A stretch of 64,000 nucleotides of DNA from Planctomycetaceae bacterium (GTDB lineage: Bacteria; Planctomycetota; Planctomycetia; Pirellulales; Pirellulaceae), in contig JACKHM010000003.1 in NCBI GenBank assembly GCA_020638995.1, positions 868,001 to 932,000 of the forward strand, given 5' to 3'. Of this stretch, positions 16,114 through 24,920 are shown one piece after another. Every line of letters begins with the position of its first letter. The stretch's first letter is position 1. A program made the position numbers and the translations under genes. The notes beneath the pieces were generated by a model that was not told where the DNA came from, did not search any database, and worked only from the letters and a program-made list of their open reading frames with translations.

Positions 16114-16839
16114 ATGAACTACCGCAACTTGACCATCTGCCTCATTGCGATCTTCCTGGCCACCTGTTGTGACCAAGCGACTGCACACTACCTTTGGGTT
16201 GTGGTGGACAACACGCCGGGAGCTGAAAAGGTTGCGAACGTTTACTTCGAGGAATCACCGCGTGCAGGGGATGGCCATTACCTCGACCATTTTCTTGGTT
16301 CGAGCAAGGTATGGATTCGGACACTGGAGCAACCTGATCCCGATCCCGTGAGTGCATCAGAGGTGAAGAACGGAGAGAATCGGTGGATGCAGGTCGCATT
16401 GCCCGCAGCGTCCGAGTATAGCGTCGATTCCTACGGCAAGTTTGGCGTCTACACGTACGGCAAAACAAAGGTGCTGCTGCACTACTACGCCAGAAATCTC
16501 GTCGTCGCGTCCCATGACACCGTGCATGAGCTTGGTCGAGCGGAACAAATGGATCTCGATCTCGTTCCCCACGACCTCGGGAAAGATCTGGAGGTCACCT
16601 TGTCATGGAAGGGGGAGCCAGTTGCAGAGCGTACGGTCTTCGTACGTGGACCAAAAGGCGTCCGGAAAAACGTCAAAACTGATGATCGCGGTCGGATTCA
16701 CTTGCCGTCGCCGAATTCAGGACGATACACCTTTCGCAGCAGTGTAGAAGAGCCTGCTGCCGGGACAGAGAATGGCGAGCGTTACGAGTTGATTCGCCAC
16801 AATATCACGCTGGTCTTGCAGTTCCCGCTGGGAGAATAG
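16114..16839 (+). CDS. exported DUF4198-like protein
   Basis: 241 residues. Signal peptide MNYRNLTICLIAIFLATCC, then HYLWVVVD close to the mature N-terminus, which is the usual start ('H.lWi') of DUF4198 proteins, linked in other bacteria to nickel/cobalt uptake or to TonB-associated periplasmic proteins. Late in the chain ELEVTLSWKGEPVAERTVFV-like strands (DLEVTLSWKGEPVAERTVFV) and GPKG..KNVKTDDRGRIHLP form the Ig-like domain. No metal transporter gene is adjacent. Confidence 0.75.
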   Translation: MNYRNLTICLIAIFLATCCDQATAHYLWVVVDNTPGAEKVANVYFEESPRAGDGHYLDHFLGSSKVWIRTLEQPDPDPVSASEVKNGENRWMQVALPAASEYSVDSYGKFGVYTYGKTKVLLHYYARNLVVASHDTVHELGRAEQMDLDLVPHDLGKDLEVTLSWKGEPVAERTVFVRGPKGVRKNVKTDDRGRIHLPSPNSGRYTFRSSVEEPAAGTENGERYELIRHNITLVLQFPLGE

Positions 16840-16892
16840 CCTCCGTCTGCCGCAACGCCTGACAAACGTCGGCAGCGAACAGTACGTTGCGA

Positions 16893-17153
16893 TCACCGAA
16901 CTACTTGGTTTGCACTCAGTTGCGGCAGTAAGTCATCGCTCTCGCCAACTACGGCGTCCAGCGCATCTCCCGCGTACGACGCGTCCGCGTAGAAGTCGAT
17001 CATGCGTCGCAAATAGGCGTACCGGCTGTAAACTTCGATTCCGGCACCGTGAAAGATGTACGAGTGAACGGCCTCCTCAAACTGACAAACAGGCCATTCG
17101 CCGGTCAATCCTCGGCGAGATGGGTCGTCAACAACGTGGACATCGAGTGCCAT
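16893..17153 (-). CDS. small soluble hypothetical protein
   Basis: 86 residues, acidic: MALDVHVVDDPSRRGLTGEW, an EEAVHSYIFHG helix, RYAYLRRMIDFYADASYAGD and a Asp/Leu-rich end. This size and pattern recalls short immunity or regulatory proteins. First member (by position) of a run of seven orphan minus-strand genes from 16.9 to 20.1 kb. Confidence 0.55.
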   Translation of the reverse strand: MALDVHVVDDPSRRGLTGEWPVCQFEEAVHSYIFHGAGIEVYSRYAYLRRMIDFYADASYAGDALDAVVGESDDLLPQLSANQVVR

Positions 17154-17170
17154 AGAAACTGCCTAAGCGT

Positions 17171-17614
17171 TTAGGGGCAAGCAATGGATTCGACAAATGA
17201 CCACTTCACTTCAAGCGGTCGCCACCCGACACCCGGCCATTCGGGAGCATCGCGGATGCGGAACTCTGCTGTCGCTGTGAAGAAGCCTCGCTTGGGGATT
17301 AACAGCAAATCATCAAGAACAAGCCGTAGTTCGTTATGACGTTGTCGGTCAACGGGCAAAGCAGGGTGGGTTTCACGATCAGTCTCACCACGATAGAAGG
17401 CCAATTCCCAACGCAACCATATGGCCCAGTCTTCGAGTGCGAGTTCCAATGTCGAGCGGTCGATAGGAAAGAGGTGAAACGCTTCGCTGTACTCATCTGC
17501 GACATCATCAAACTTCGACTCATAAATATGCGGTTTGCCGCGAAACTCGGCGATTCCGCCTCGCGGGCCGTCGTAGTAGTCGGTGACAGTGTGAACGATT
17601 TCAAAATCCGACAT
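17171..17614 (-). CDS. hypothetical protein, immunity-protein-like
   Basis: 147 residues: MSDFEIVHTVTDYYDGPRGG then IAEFRGKPHIYESKFDD, DEYSEAFHLFPIDRSTLELA and LEDWAIWLRWELAFYRGE. The middle 'G.PH.YE..FD...DEYS..f.L.pi' string is characteristic of a group of small hypothetical proteins that I cannot name. It starts upstream of the 17153 gene with a 17-base gap and probably shares its transcript. Confidence 0.6.
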   Translation of the reverse strand: MSDFEIVHTVTDYYDGPRGGIAEFRGKPHIYESKFDDVADEYSEAFHLFPIDRSTLELALEDWAIWLRWELAFYRGETDRETHPALPVDRQRHNELRLVLDDLLLIPKRGFFTATAEFRIRDAPEWPGVGWRPLEVKWSFVESIACP

Positions 17615-17679
17615 GATGATGACTTATTCGAGGTGTGATGAGAAGCGTGGTGGACAGCCAACCAGCCGAAGCGGGGCGT

Positions 17680-18084
17680 CTACGAGTCAGTTCCCGGAAA
17701 AGATTCCAGAAAGATCTCCTTCGACGCAGGGCGAAGTATCAGCGAACGCGACGTGATCCGAGCCACGCGACCGTAGCAGTCAACAAACTCAGCAGTAACG
17801 AAGCCACTGTGATTGAAAGGGAACGGAACGGCGTTGTCGAAGCATGTAGCTCCGACGGAAAGCCGACCATCAGCCAGTTGTACAGGTAGGTCTACAAAGG
17901 GCTCGTCGATAACGGCGTCCGAGAACTTCAGATCAAGGTCCAGCGTGAACACGTCACCAGCGTCAACGCCGGGGTGACCGGTCGTTCGGTGTAAGTAAGC
18001 GGGTGATAGATGCACCACAATGTCTTCGCCGTGAGCTATACAAGCGTGGACGATTGAGTCATGAAGTTCGATGATGGAAGGCAC
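17680..18084 (-). CDS. hypothetical beta-rich protein
   Basis: 134 residues. It opens with a helix (IIELHDSIVHACIAHGEDIV) and continues as strands: VVHLSPAYLHRT, DVFTLDLDLKFSDA, AVPFPFNHSGFVTAEFVDC. The layout 'l.DS.v......g..v.l.ls.a....' is found in many short uncharacterised proteins. No transport signal. Function unknown. Confidence 0.6.
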   Translation of the reverse strand: MPSIIELHDSIVHACIAHGEDIVVHLSPAYLHRTTGHPGVDAGDVFTLDLDLKFSDAVIDEPFVDLPVQLADGRLSVGATCFDNAVPFPFNHSGFVTAEFVDCYGRVARITSRSLILRPASKEIFLESFPGTDS

Positions 18085-18149
18085 CTTGTAGTCCCATGTG
18101 ATGTGCGTTGGGTCGCTGGGCTGGTTCGATGTTTCATAAGGAAATGCTA

Positions 18150-18476
18150 TCAGTGCTCATGGTGCACTTGGTCAGCTTCGCGTGATTTGTCACTGGTAAG
18201 CCACTTGAGAGGATAGAAGATAGCCGCAAGGAGAACGATCATAGCGATCCCGAGCACAGCTGGAATCACTATCAGTGGCCCCATAGGCTTGCCACGCAAC
18301 GCGAGCACGATCCCCGCGAGCAAGGCCACAAGTCCGAGTAAAGCTATCGCAAGACGCCACGCCAGTGGCACATTAGGAACACCAATCGCCACCAAGATGG
18401 CGAGCGTGAGCCATTGCAGCAACGCACCGGCGATCCCTAGCGGTGTTTCTCCGAACAGAGCGGCAGTGGCTGTCAT
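18150..18476 (-). CDS. small membrane protein
   Basis: 108 residues from the ATG at 18476, which follows CAGGA; a TTG at 18521 would add a polar head. Three hydrophobic helices: IAGALLQWLTLAILVAIGV, LAWRLAIALLGLVALLAGIV and GPLIVIPAVLGIAMIVLLAA, then a charged tail ending HHEH. No family recognised. Confidence 0.6.
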   Translation of the reverse strand: MTATAALFGETPLGIAGALLQWLTLAILVAIGVPNVPLAWRLAIALLGLVALLAGIVLALRGKPMGPLIVIPAVLGIAMIVLLAAIFYPLKWLTSDKSREADQVHHEH

Positions 18477-18621
18477 AAGTCCTGATCGAACTCGCACCGC
18501 ATCAGCCTTGTTAGTTGGCAAATTGCAAATACTGCCGTCGCCGAGAACGAAAGCAACTGGTGTCGACGATCACATCCTACCAGACTGAATCGGAATGCCA
18601 CAAAACCTTGGTCCAACACAC

Positions 18622-18915
18622 TCACGTTGGCGACTGCCATGTTTCAGAGATGCCGTCGTACTCGAATTCCGCCTGTGCCTTCGCCTTGTCTAGGCTCTGG
18701 TGCCAGGTATCGGTTACCACGTTCCACTCTGCGTCGCAGCCAAAGAGATAGAAAGCATCATCATCGTCGAGCTGACAGATCGCGAGACCAGCGACCGGTC
18801 CTTGAAGCACTCCCGTTACGATTTGCTGGCAGTTTCCAGTGTGCCGATGGCGTTCGTCGACCGGACTGAAACAGATAACGGAACCACCGCCAATGCGAGT
18901 TGGAATAGCTTTCAT
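18622..18915 (-). CDS. small soluble hypothetical protein
   Basis: 97 residues: MKAIPTRIGGGSVICFSPVD, a central VAGLAICQLDDDDAFYLFGC and a C-terminal AEWNVVTDTWHQSLDKAKAQ AEFEYDGI. The end ('CD.eW....DT.h.s...A..qAe.EY.G') is characteristic of a widespread family of short proteins of unknown function. It lies 12 bases after the stop of the upstream gene at 18928, likely one operon. Confidence 0.65.
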   Translation of the reverse strand: MKAIPTRIGGGSVICFSPVDERHRHTGNCQQIVTGVLQGPVAGLAICQLDDDDAFYLFGCDAEWNVVTDTWHQSLDKAKAQAEFEYDGISETWQSPT

Positions 18916-18927
18916 TGCGTAACGAAT

Positions 18928-19269
18928 TCAATCCGCCTCCGTGTATTTGCGACCGGACCAGTACCTGAAGTTGAGCGTTTCGTTAGCTTGCTGATACTTG
19001 CGATGCGAGGAAGGGTCGTCTGTTATCCAGACGTCGTGGACAACGTCGTCAAAAGATTGGACCGCGATGATGGCACGATCAGCGAGAACGTCTTCGACAA
19101 ACCTGCGAACTGCATCTGATTCGGGACACCCGCTCACCGACGCGAGAATATCGGCATGAGTGTGCCAAGCATGCCCACGAAAGCCAATTGCAACGTCTCC
19201 GCCATCGAGCAATTTGACTTGCAGTGCGAGTGTGCCGTCGGGGCTAAGGTGTTCTTCGGGTTCGATCAT
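18928..19269 (-). CDS. small soluble hypothetical protein
   Basis: 113 residues: MIEPEEHLSPDGTLALQVKL, then GDVAIGFRGHAWHTHADILA and SDAVRRFVEDVLADRAIIAV. The 'LSPDG.LaL.v....D...GF.g..WHtH.D.l' opening is clear and recurs in bacterial hypothetical proteins. Upstream partner of the 18622-18915 gene. Function unknown. Confidence 0.65.
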   Translation of the reverse strand: MIEPEEHLSPDGTLALQVKLLDGGDVAIGFRGHAWHTHADILASVSGCPESDAVRRFVEDVLADRAIIAVQSFDDVVHDVWITDDPSSHRKYQQANETLNFRYWSGRKYTEAD

Positions 19270-19339
19270 TTGTCAACTATGTGGCAGTGTCGCTGAAACA
19301 CGAGGATTCCCTGATCCAGACTAGTATGGCTCGGTACGT

Positions 19340-19804
19340 TCAATCCGAAGTCCTCTGAAGCTTCATCAGCAAATACATCTCGCCTTGGTGACGAGCTTCG
19401 TCATGCAATCCGTGAATGACGCCACGAGTCAGATCCCACTGGCCGTCCTGGTTCTGGCCAATCTTGCCCAAACCGTCAGAGTGTTCATCGAACAATGCGA
19501 GTATGCGACTCAATTGTGTATGTAGGTGATGCAACAACTCGCTCCGTTCCGGCCAATCGTGTGTGTCCGCCACCGGACGGCAATTCATTCCGAATCGCTC
19601 ACTCCAGCCAAGCGGCAAGTCGCTGACTCCGCTAAGTGGCTCGACACAGAGACAATCCTGAACCCAAACGGCGTGTCCAGCGTGCCACGTTATATGGTTC
19701 GATGTGCCGGGCGGTGCCCATAGCAGCCAGTCATCTGGGACCGATTCCAAGAAGTCCACGGTTGTGCCACGCACCTGTTTAGCTAATTCAATGAGGTGCA
19801 GCAT
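19340..19804 (-). CDS. DinB-like domain protein
   Basis: 154 residues from the ATG that follows GGAG by six bases; in-frame ATG (19816) and TTG (19834) codons lie upstream. Helical bundle with metal-type histidines: MLHLIELAKQVRGTTVDFLE, SNHITWHAGHAVWVQDCL and VIHGLHDEARHQGEMYLLMK, where H..E..HQGE..LL is the standard DinB end. Same superfamily as 7773-8285 but not a close copy. Confidence 0.75.
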   Translation of the reverse strand: MLHLIELAKQVRGTTVDFLESVPDDWLLWAPPGTSNHITWHAGHAVWVQDCLCVEPLSGVSDLPLGWSERFGMNCRPVADTHDWPERSELLHHLHTQLSRILALFDEHSDGLGKIGQNQDGQWDLTRGVIHGLHDEARHQGEMYLLMKLQRTSD

Positions 19805-19830
19805 CGGAATCTCCATGTGTCGTGCTTGGT

Positions 19831-20145
19831 TCAAGGAAGGCCGCTATCGTTGCCGCCGCATTTGGTATTCTTACTCGTCCGCCGCAACTCGGTAGCCTCA
19901 CTCTCAAGTTCGCCACGGCGTTGCTTGAGCATTCGTCGCCGATCTCGGATGTCACGTATCTTGGCGTACAGGTCTGGACCACGCATCACCGCCCAGACCA
20001 CGAAGAACACGAGGTAGCCAGCGAAACACCACTGAGCGAATTGCGGAGCGTTGAGTCTGATCGAGACGGCCATCACAACGGCAACCGCCGACGTCAGGAT
20101 AATCAACCTGCCGATGCCGAATTGGAAACGCTTACTCTTCATCAT
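19831..20145 (-). CDS. small membrane protein with coiled-coil tail
   Basis: 104 residues. MMKSKRFQFGIGRLIILTSA fits the aromatic-basic head plus helix layout of the 9-12 kb family (RFQFGIGRL), followed by a second helix (CFAGYLVFFVVWAVM) and a basic coiled coil (RDIRDRRRMLKQRRGELESE). It overlaps the longest form of the downstream DinB frame by four bases. Confidence 0.6.
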   Translation of the reverse strand: MMKSKRFQFGIGRLIILTSAVAVVMAVSIRLNAPQFAQWCFAGYLVFFVVWAVMRGPDLYAKIRDIRDRRRMLKQRRGELESEATELRRTSKNTKCGGNDSGLP

Positions 20146-20168
20146 TTCTCGTCTGGGTACTGGCAGCT

Positions 20169-21248
20169 TTACGCCGCCCTCTCAATCAGCTCTCGCAACG
20201 TCCGCTCCCAGTTGCCGCTCAACGGCACCATCGTCCGACCTTTCTCCCAGGTAAGCCCGTCTGCCATCGCCACCTGCGAGTAAGTCCAGTCAGTGATTCG
20301 CAGCGTCGTGGACAGATCATGCAGCACGCCGCGATCACAAAAAGCGTCGACAAGTTCTTTCCCATGTTGATCATTGCGTTCCACCCAAGCTTCAAGATGT
20401 CTGGCTGCCGCAACATGGTCCGCTTTCGCAGAGTTGCATTTGTCATGGGCAAGCACAAAATTGTGCCCGAGATCCAGAGAGTATCGCGACCAAGGAACGA
20501 AGTGATCGACGTGAACACTGCGACTGGCCAGCGACTTATTGCAATAGAAGCACGATCCGTGTTGGACATCGGTCAGGATCGGCACCATGTCGCTCAGCGA
20601 GCCGCGATCACTGCCGAACAGGAATTCATACAGGTCGACGGTCGTTCCGAGCACGTCTTGGTTCTGTTTCATGCCACGTATGAATCGAACCCACGCACCG
20701 CGAACCAGATCCCCGATCAGCCCGTGAAACTGTCGAAGACAAAATGCGATTCCGGCCTTCAGTTCGACCGTTTTTCCTTTCCCTACGTTGTCGTAAAGGA
20801 AATCGAACTCGGAGTTGCCCACCGTTTGCAGTTTCCAGAGTGGCATACCGCGAACAACCTGGTCGACCTGACTCACCAACGACTTCCACGCCTTGGCATC
20901 TCGCTTCGCCGCCGATAACGATCCGCCGTGGGCATGGTGGACGTCATTCAGCACTGTAACGATCTTAGCTTGCCGATCCGTATTTTGTTGCAGGACCTTT
21001 CCGTGAATCGAACCGCCGCGTGGAAGATACGGCAGTGCTTGCCGCCAATAGTATTGAATGAACTTCTCGGCCAGAGCATTCGTCGGGATTGTCAACGCTC
21101 CCCCGGAATCATCGCCTCTTTCAACGGCGACATCGGTCAGTGCGAGTAACAATGCAAACTTGTAGCTGGCGGTAAATCGTCCCTCAGCCAACAGTCGCTG
21201 GATGTTCTTGAGAAACTGAATCTGGATCTTCGGCGTCGGTCGGCTCAA
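20169..21248 (-). CDS. HNH endonuclease
   Basis: 359 residues. A long helical N-terminus (1-215) with FTASYKFALLLALTDVAVER precedes the HNH finger: CFYCNKSLASRSVHVDHFVP (about 230-250), WSRY.LDLGHNFVLAHDKCNSAK, carrying the DH, N and H positions and the zinc CxxC/CxxC-like pairs. This two-part form is found next to HIT genes in many bacteria. It starts four bases after the HIT gene ends, so the two are one operon. Likely role is DNA cleavage, possibly defence; the target is unknown. Confidence 0.85.
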   Translation of the reverse strand: MSRPTPKIQIQFLKNIQRLLAEGRFTASYKFALLLALTDVAVERGDDSGGALTIPTNALAEKFIQYYWRQALPYLPRGGSIHGKVLQQNTDRQAKIVTVLNDVHHAHGGSLSAAKRDAKAWKSLVSQVDQVVRGMPLWKLQTVGNSEFDFLYDNVGKGKTVELKAGIAFCLRQFHGLIGDLVRGAWVRFIRGMKQNQDVLGTTVDLYEFLFGSDRGSLSDMVPILTDVQHGSCFYCNKSLASRSVHVDHFVPWSRYSLDLGHNFVLAHDKCNSAKADHVAAARHLEAWVERNDQHGKELVDAFCDRGVLHDLSTTLRITDWTYSQVAMADGLTWEKGRTMVPLSGNWERTLRELIERAA

Positions 21249-21252
21249 CCGT

Positions 21253-21642
21253 TCACTTCCAATAAGCTGCTTTATCTGGGATCACCCAGCGAACACCGCC
21301 GCGTGGGTCCGGCACGTCGCCATCGTAACGGGGAATGACATGAATGTGGACGTGCGGAACGGTCTGGCCCGCAGCGAGGCCGTCGTTCAGTCCAATGTTG
21401 AAACCAGCTGGTTGATGTTCGGCGACGAGTCGATCCCGCACACGTTCGACGAGATCCCACAGTGCCAACTGCTCATGACGCGGCAATTCAAATAACGTGG
21501 CAACGTGTTGGCGTGGAATGACGAGCGTGTGGCCGGGCGAGACGGGATAGCCGTCGCGGATGGCGAACGCCGTCTCGGACTTCAGGACAAACGATTCGTC
21601 GGCGAGTGTGCAAAAAGGGCATTCGGTGTTTTTGCTTGCCAT
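21253..21642 (-). CDS. HIT family hydrolase
   Basis: 129 residues. Zinc-type N-terminus CPFC, then SPGHTLVIPRQHVATLFEL and the histidine triad TVPHVHIHVIPR. HIT proteins hydrolyse or transfer nucleotides (Ap4A, AMP-lysine and similar). The C-terminus PRGGVRWVIPDKAAYW is typical of the HIT form that pairs with HNH nucleases. A TACAAT box at 21683-21688 and a leader of about 34 bases drive the pair. Confidence 0.9.
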   Translation of the reverse strand: MASKNTECPFCTLADESFVLKSETAFAIRDGYPVSPGHTLVIPRQHVATLFELPRHEQLALWDLVERVRDRLVAEHQPAGFNIGLNDGLAAGQTVPHVHIHVIPRYDGDVPDPRGGVRWVIPDKAAYWK

Positions 21643-22093
21643 GGGATGGTCTCAGATTGCTTCTGGTGGCGTGACGCTACGGATTGTAAACTGGCGGGTA
21701 CCTCAACTGAAGGATGTTTTGCCGCAGATATAGAGTGAAATAAAAGTTGATCGGCTTCGTTGATGTAGCCACGACATTTTGACCGACACAAAGGCGTTTG
21801 ATACTGCTCAGTCCGAAATCGCCAACCTGAGCCGAACAGGCTCTTGATTATCAGTAGAAGTGCTCAACTCCCACGCCGAAAGGGCGTCAGGCTGAGTGCC
21901 GTACTGGAAAACCTCTTGGCGGAGGCCGGACAGGCAGTCTTGGTTTCGGCGACTTTATTGGTTGTTGGGGAACTCAGTGGCCGCTCTGTTGACGAACTCG
22001 CGGCGTGATCTCTGGCTTGAGTGTGGAGGCCAAACTTCGTGACGCGGTACGTGCACAACACGTTTTTAAATAGATAGTACGGGGAGAGGCGAA
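21643..22093 (+). other. 450-base stretch, no certain gene
   Basis: It holds the minus-facing TACAAT box (21683-21688) of the HIT-HNH operon. On the plus strand a TTG at 21844 opens a 54-codon frame (21844-22008) with PRRKGVRLSAVLENLLAEAG and QAVLVSATLLVVGELSGRSV, which looks like the tail of a lost gene or a small helical protein. The 22094 gene has a GGGGAGAG ribosome site just before it. Confidence 0.4.
21683..21688 (-). promoter_or_regulatory. -10 box (TACAAT) for the HIT-HNH operon
   Basis: TTTACAATCCG on the minus strand, about 40 bases before the ATG at 21642. Confidence 0.45.
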
Positions 22094-23929
22094 ATGAATA
22101 CGCGAGATGGTCGATACGAAAGAATCAAGTTGCTCGTCGCACGATTCTTACTGATTGCAGGGGCACTCGGGTTCAATTTGGCGTTCCAGCCTGAATCCGC
22201 TTGCAGTCAAACGGAGACTCCATCTCTGAGCATCATAAGAACCAGCGAAGGCAAGAGGTACATAGGAGAGGTTATTGAGAAGTCGGCTGCTGAGACGGTA
22301 CTCTATGACATCACTCTGCGTAGCGTCGTTGTGATTGCGGCCGACAAGATTCGATCCGCTTCCGAAGACATCAGCCAGACCGCCGCAATCGTAAGTGTGG
22401 GCTTCCCAACTTATGCCGCCTGGAAAGTGTCGCATCTCATAAAGACTGGCAAAGTGCAAGGACGCGTAGCGTCAGCCACTGAGCGAGGGATCATCATCAA
22501 CATTGGATCGTCAGCAGGTGTTGCTGTTGGGCAGAGTGTAACTCTACTTGGTGATTCGGAAGTAATCGTCGACCCTGAATCAGGAGAAGAACTTGGGGTC
22601 GTTCGAGCCGAGTTAGCAACACTCGACGTCAGTGAGGTCATTAACGACCGATTAAGCCGAGTCGTGATCCGCGAAGAAGACGAAGGCGTTAAAATCAAAC
22701 GTGGAATGGTTGTCGAATGCCATCGAGGAACAAAGAAAGTTGCAATTCTCCCTCTCGATTGGAAATCAGAAGATCCAAATCTGAAAACGGGTGACGAGGC
22801 ATTGTTTCTGACGGAGCACTTGTTGACGGAGCTGGTGAATTCAGGAGTTCCCGTGGTTTCACGCGATCAGGTGAAACTTGCGATTTCCGAACTGGCCGAT
22901 AAATCGGGTAAGCCAGCTTCGAGCATTCTGCCTATCTCGGTTGGAAAATCCCTGGATGCCGACGTGACGATGACAGGTCAGATTCTAGCGAAGAGCACGG
23001 GTGTTGGAGAAGTAACATTGCATCTGTCCGATATGGCGTCACTCGGTTATGTAGGGGTTATTGCTGGTCGCATTCGTAGAGACAAAATCAAAGATGAGGC
23101 TCGCGTTGCGGAGAAGAAGGCAATGTCGATGGGAACGTGGTTTCGGGCGGTCATGTTCACCACGCTCACGAACTCGATAGGCATGGAGTTGAGGCTTCTT
23201 CCCGCCGGAGATTTTACGATGGGAAATCCCGCCGAACCGTGTCGCCCCGTGCGTTTGTCAAAGCCGTTCTATATGAGTGTGTGCGAAGTCAGCCAAGAAC
23301 AATACGAAAAAGTTGCGGGGGTCAATCCAAGCCATTTCATGAGTCCAAAGAATCCTGTGGAGAAGGTTGGCTGGGAAGACGCCGTTGAGTATTGTCGCTT
23401 ACTGTCCGAACTGCCGGATGAAAAGGCTGCAGGGCGACGATATAGATTGCCAACTGAAGCAGAATGGGAGTACGCGTGCCGAGCGGGAACAACTACTCTC
23501 TACCCATGGGGAAGTAGTAAATCGTCCATGGCGACGTTCTACGGGTGGTTTGCAGAAAACAGTGGCAACGAGCCTTTCGATTCTCTCAAGATAAGTCGAG
23601 AATCTGCAGACAAATTCGAGAAGTTTTTGGTGAGCAACAACTGTCGTCCGCACCCTGTTGGTGAAAAGAGGCCAAACCCGTGGGGGTTATACAACATGCA
23701 CGGCAACTTGCATGAGTGGTGTCTCGACTGGTATGAGAAGTCCTTGCCCTCCGGACCTATAATTGATCCCACCGGCCCGCTGAGCGGAACTCATAGAGCT
23801 GTTCGAGGCGGGTCTTTTCGGACAAACTTTCACGACCTGTTGTTCACGCCACACAACAGATTCTATTCTGCAGGAGGCCCTAGATATGACGTCGGTTTCC
23901 GCGTTGTCATGACTATAAGTCGTGAATGA
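22094..23929 (+). CDS. exported CsgG/FlgT-like protein with C-terminal FGE-sulfatase domain
   Basis: 611 residues; ribosome site GGGGAGAG. Signal peptide to about residue 36. Then a small beta domain (45-110), a FlgT-like barrel with IINIGSSAGVAVGQSVTLLG (about 137-156), and a CsgG-like alpha/beta domain (about 218-300) with VAILPLDWKSED, HLLTELVNSGVPVVSRDQVK and SLDADVTMTGQIL. From about 350 it is an FGE/SUMF1 domain: NSIGMELRLLPAGDFTMGNP, RLPTEAEWEYACRAGTTTLY, NPWGLYNMHGNLHEWCLDWY and RAVRGGSFRTN. The catalytic cysteine pair of true formylglycine enzymes is not seen, so binding is more likely than catalysis. Confidence 0.8.
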   Translation: MNTRDGRYERIKLLVARFLLIAGALGFNLAFQPESACSQTETPSLSIIRTSEGKRYIGEVIEKSAAETVLYDITLRSVVVIAADKIRSASEDISQTAAIVSVGFPTYAAWKVSHLIKTGKVQGRVASATERGIIINIGSSAGVAVGQSVTLLGDSEVIVDPESGEELGVVRAELATLDVSEVINDRLSRVVIREEDEGVKIKRGMVVECHRGTKKVAILPLDWKSEDPNLKTGDEALFLTEHLLTELVNSGVPVVSRDQVKLAISELADKSGKPASSILPISVGKSLDADVTMTGQILAKSTGVGEVTLHLSDMASLGYVGVIAGRIRRDKIKDEARVAEKKAMSMGTWFRAVMFTTLTNSIGMELRLLPAGDFTMGNPAEPCRPVRLSKPFYMSVCEVSQEQYEKVAGVNPSHFMSPKNPVEKVGWEDAVEYCRLLSELPDEKAAGRRYRLPTEAEWEYACRAGTTTLYPWGSSKSSMATFYGWFAENSGNEPFDSLKISRESADKFEKFLVSNNCRPHPVGEKRPNPWGLYNMHGNLHEWCLDWYEKSLPSGPIIDPTGPLSGTHRAVRGGSFRTNFHDLLFTPHNRFYSAGGPRYDVGFRVVMTISRE

Positions 23930-24038
23930 GTGGACATTGCCCTGCAGATGTGGACCTGAACAACCAAGTGTCTTTGGACGTTGGTGGGTCAATAGCTAAA
24001 AAGGAGCGTTAGCGAATTTCAATCTTTTTCGCCATCCA

Positions 24039-24082
24039 ACTCCCGCTCCGCCCGGCAGAAATCGCCACGACGAAGCGGGAGT
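24039..24082. repeat. 9-bp inverted repeat with long loop
   Basis: ACTCCCGCT (24039-24047) pairs with AGCGGGAGT (24074-24082). It sits between the convergent 22094 and 24093 genes. Neither side has a T-run, so it is not a standard intrinsic terminator. Confidence 0.35.
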
Positions 24083-24092
24083 ATTCCTAATG

Positions 24093-24920
24093 TCAGCTTT
24101 CATCGCACGTCCCATCGTTGAATTCGCACATCGTGCATCCGAATCCCGGGCGATGAAGAAACCGCCCACGATCCAGGTCATCAAGATACGCCCGCACGAT
24201 CTGGAAGAAGCGTCGAAGCTGCGACTCCGTGCGTGCGGGATACTCTCGATACTCGATCTTCGGCGTCTTGGTCTTGATCAGACTGCGAATCTGTAGGCCC
24301 GACTCGGCTTGCTGCGTGGTTGCACGATATAGATACGAATACGCCGACAGCTGGACCTCGTGAACCTTCTCGCACGGCGGCCCCGACCTGCCCGAGGTCT
24401 TGAAGTCCACGACCACCGAACTACTGTCGCCGGGGACGATCAGATCGACAACTCCCAGCAGCGGAATGCCGAGATCCTCGGCAGTGAATGGATCGACCAA
24501 CGGTTCTTGCAGAGTCGTCTCGACGGCGGCAGGCACTGGTTCGTCACCGAGCTGGTCAAGATAAGCGTGTACGAGCCCAGCGGCCTGTTGCTTGAGTTTG
24601 TCCTCGTCGTCAGTCGAAACGAACGTCATGCAGTCTTCGGAAAGTAACGCTTCCCAGCAGTCTTCAAGACGTTGGATCACATCACCCGAGTCCAAGTGCA
24701 TTCCCACCTGCCGATGCCGATAGAAACACTCCAGCCCGGCATGCACAACCTTGCCGAGAAATAAACTCGGCGTCGTCGGTGACCGAATCCCGTCGATGTA
24801 ACGCAGCTTGAATGCGACGGGGCATTTCAGCCACGTATTCAATCTGGACGGCGAGATGTAGGACCAGACATCGCGTGACCGCTCCCCCCCTTTATTACGA
24901 TCTGGTGCGGTGCTGATCAT
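24093..24920 (-). CDS. RecB/Cas4-like PD-(D/E)XK nuclease
   Basis: 275 residues. SPSRLNTWLKCPVAFKLRYI (23-42) is the AddB/RecB-nuclease start; catalytic core GVVDLIVPGDSSSVVVDFKT gives Asp159, Asp172 and Lys174; QLSAYSYLYR is the QhxxY motif. A first cysteine at 33 and the end GFGCTMCEFNDGTC suggest the iron-sulfur cluster seen in Cas4/AddB nucleases. Its ATG overlaps the stop of the upstream SQKQL gene (ATGA), so both are made together. Expected to trim or cut single-stranded DNA ends. Confidence 0.85.
   Translation of the reverse strand: MISTAPDRNKGGERSRDVWSYISPSRLNTWLKCPVAFKLRYIDGIRSPTTPSLFLGKVVHAGLECFYRHRQVGMHLDSGDVIQRLEDCWEALLSEDCMTFVSTDDEDKLKQQAAGLVHAYLDQLGDEPVPAAVETTLQEPLVDPFTAEDLGIPLLGVVDLIVPGDSSSVVVDFKTSGRSGPPCEKVHEVQLSAYSYLYRATTQQAESGLQIRSLIKTKTPKIEYREYPARTESQLRRFFQIVRAYLDDLDRGRFLHRPGFGCTMCEFNDGTCDES

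Noticed and set aside
24039..24082. Terminator between the convergent genes
   Set aside because: The stem is 9 bp but the loop is 26 bases and neither side has a T-run.
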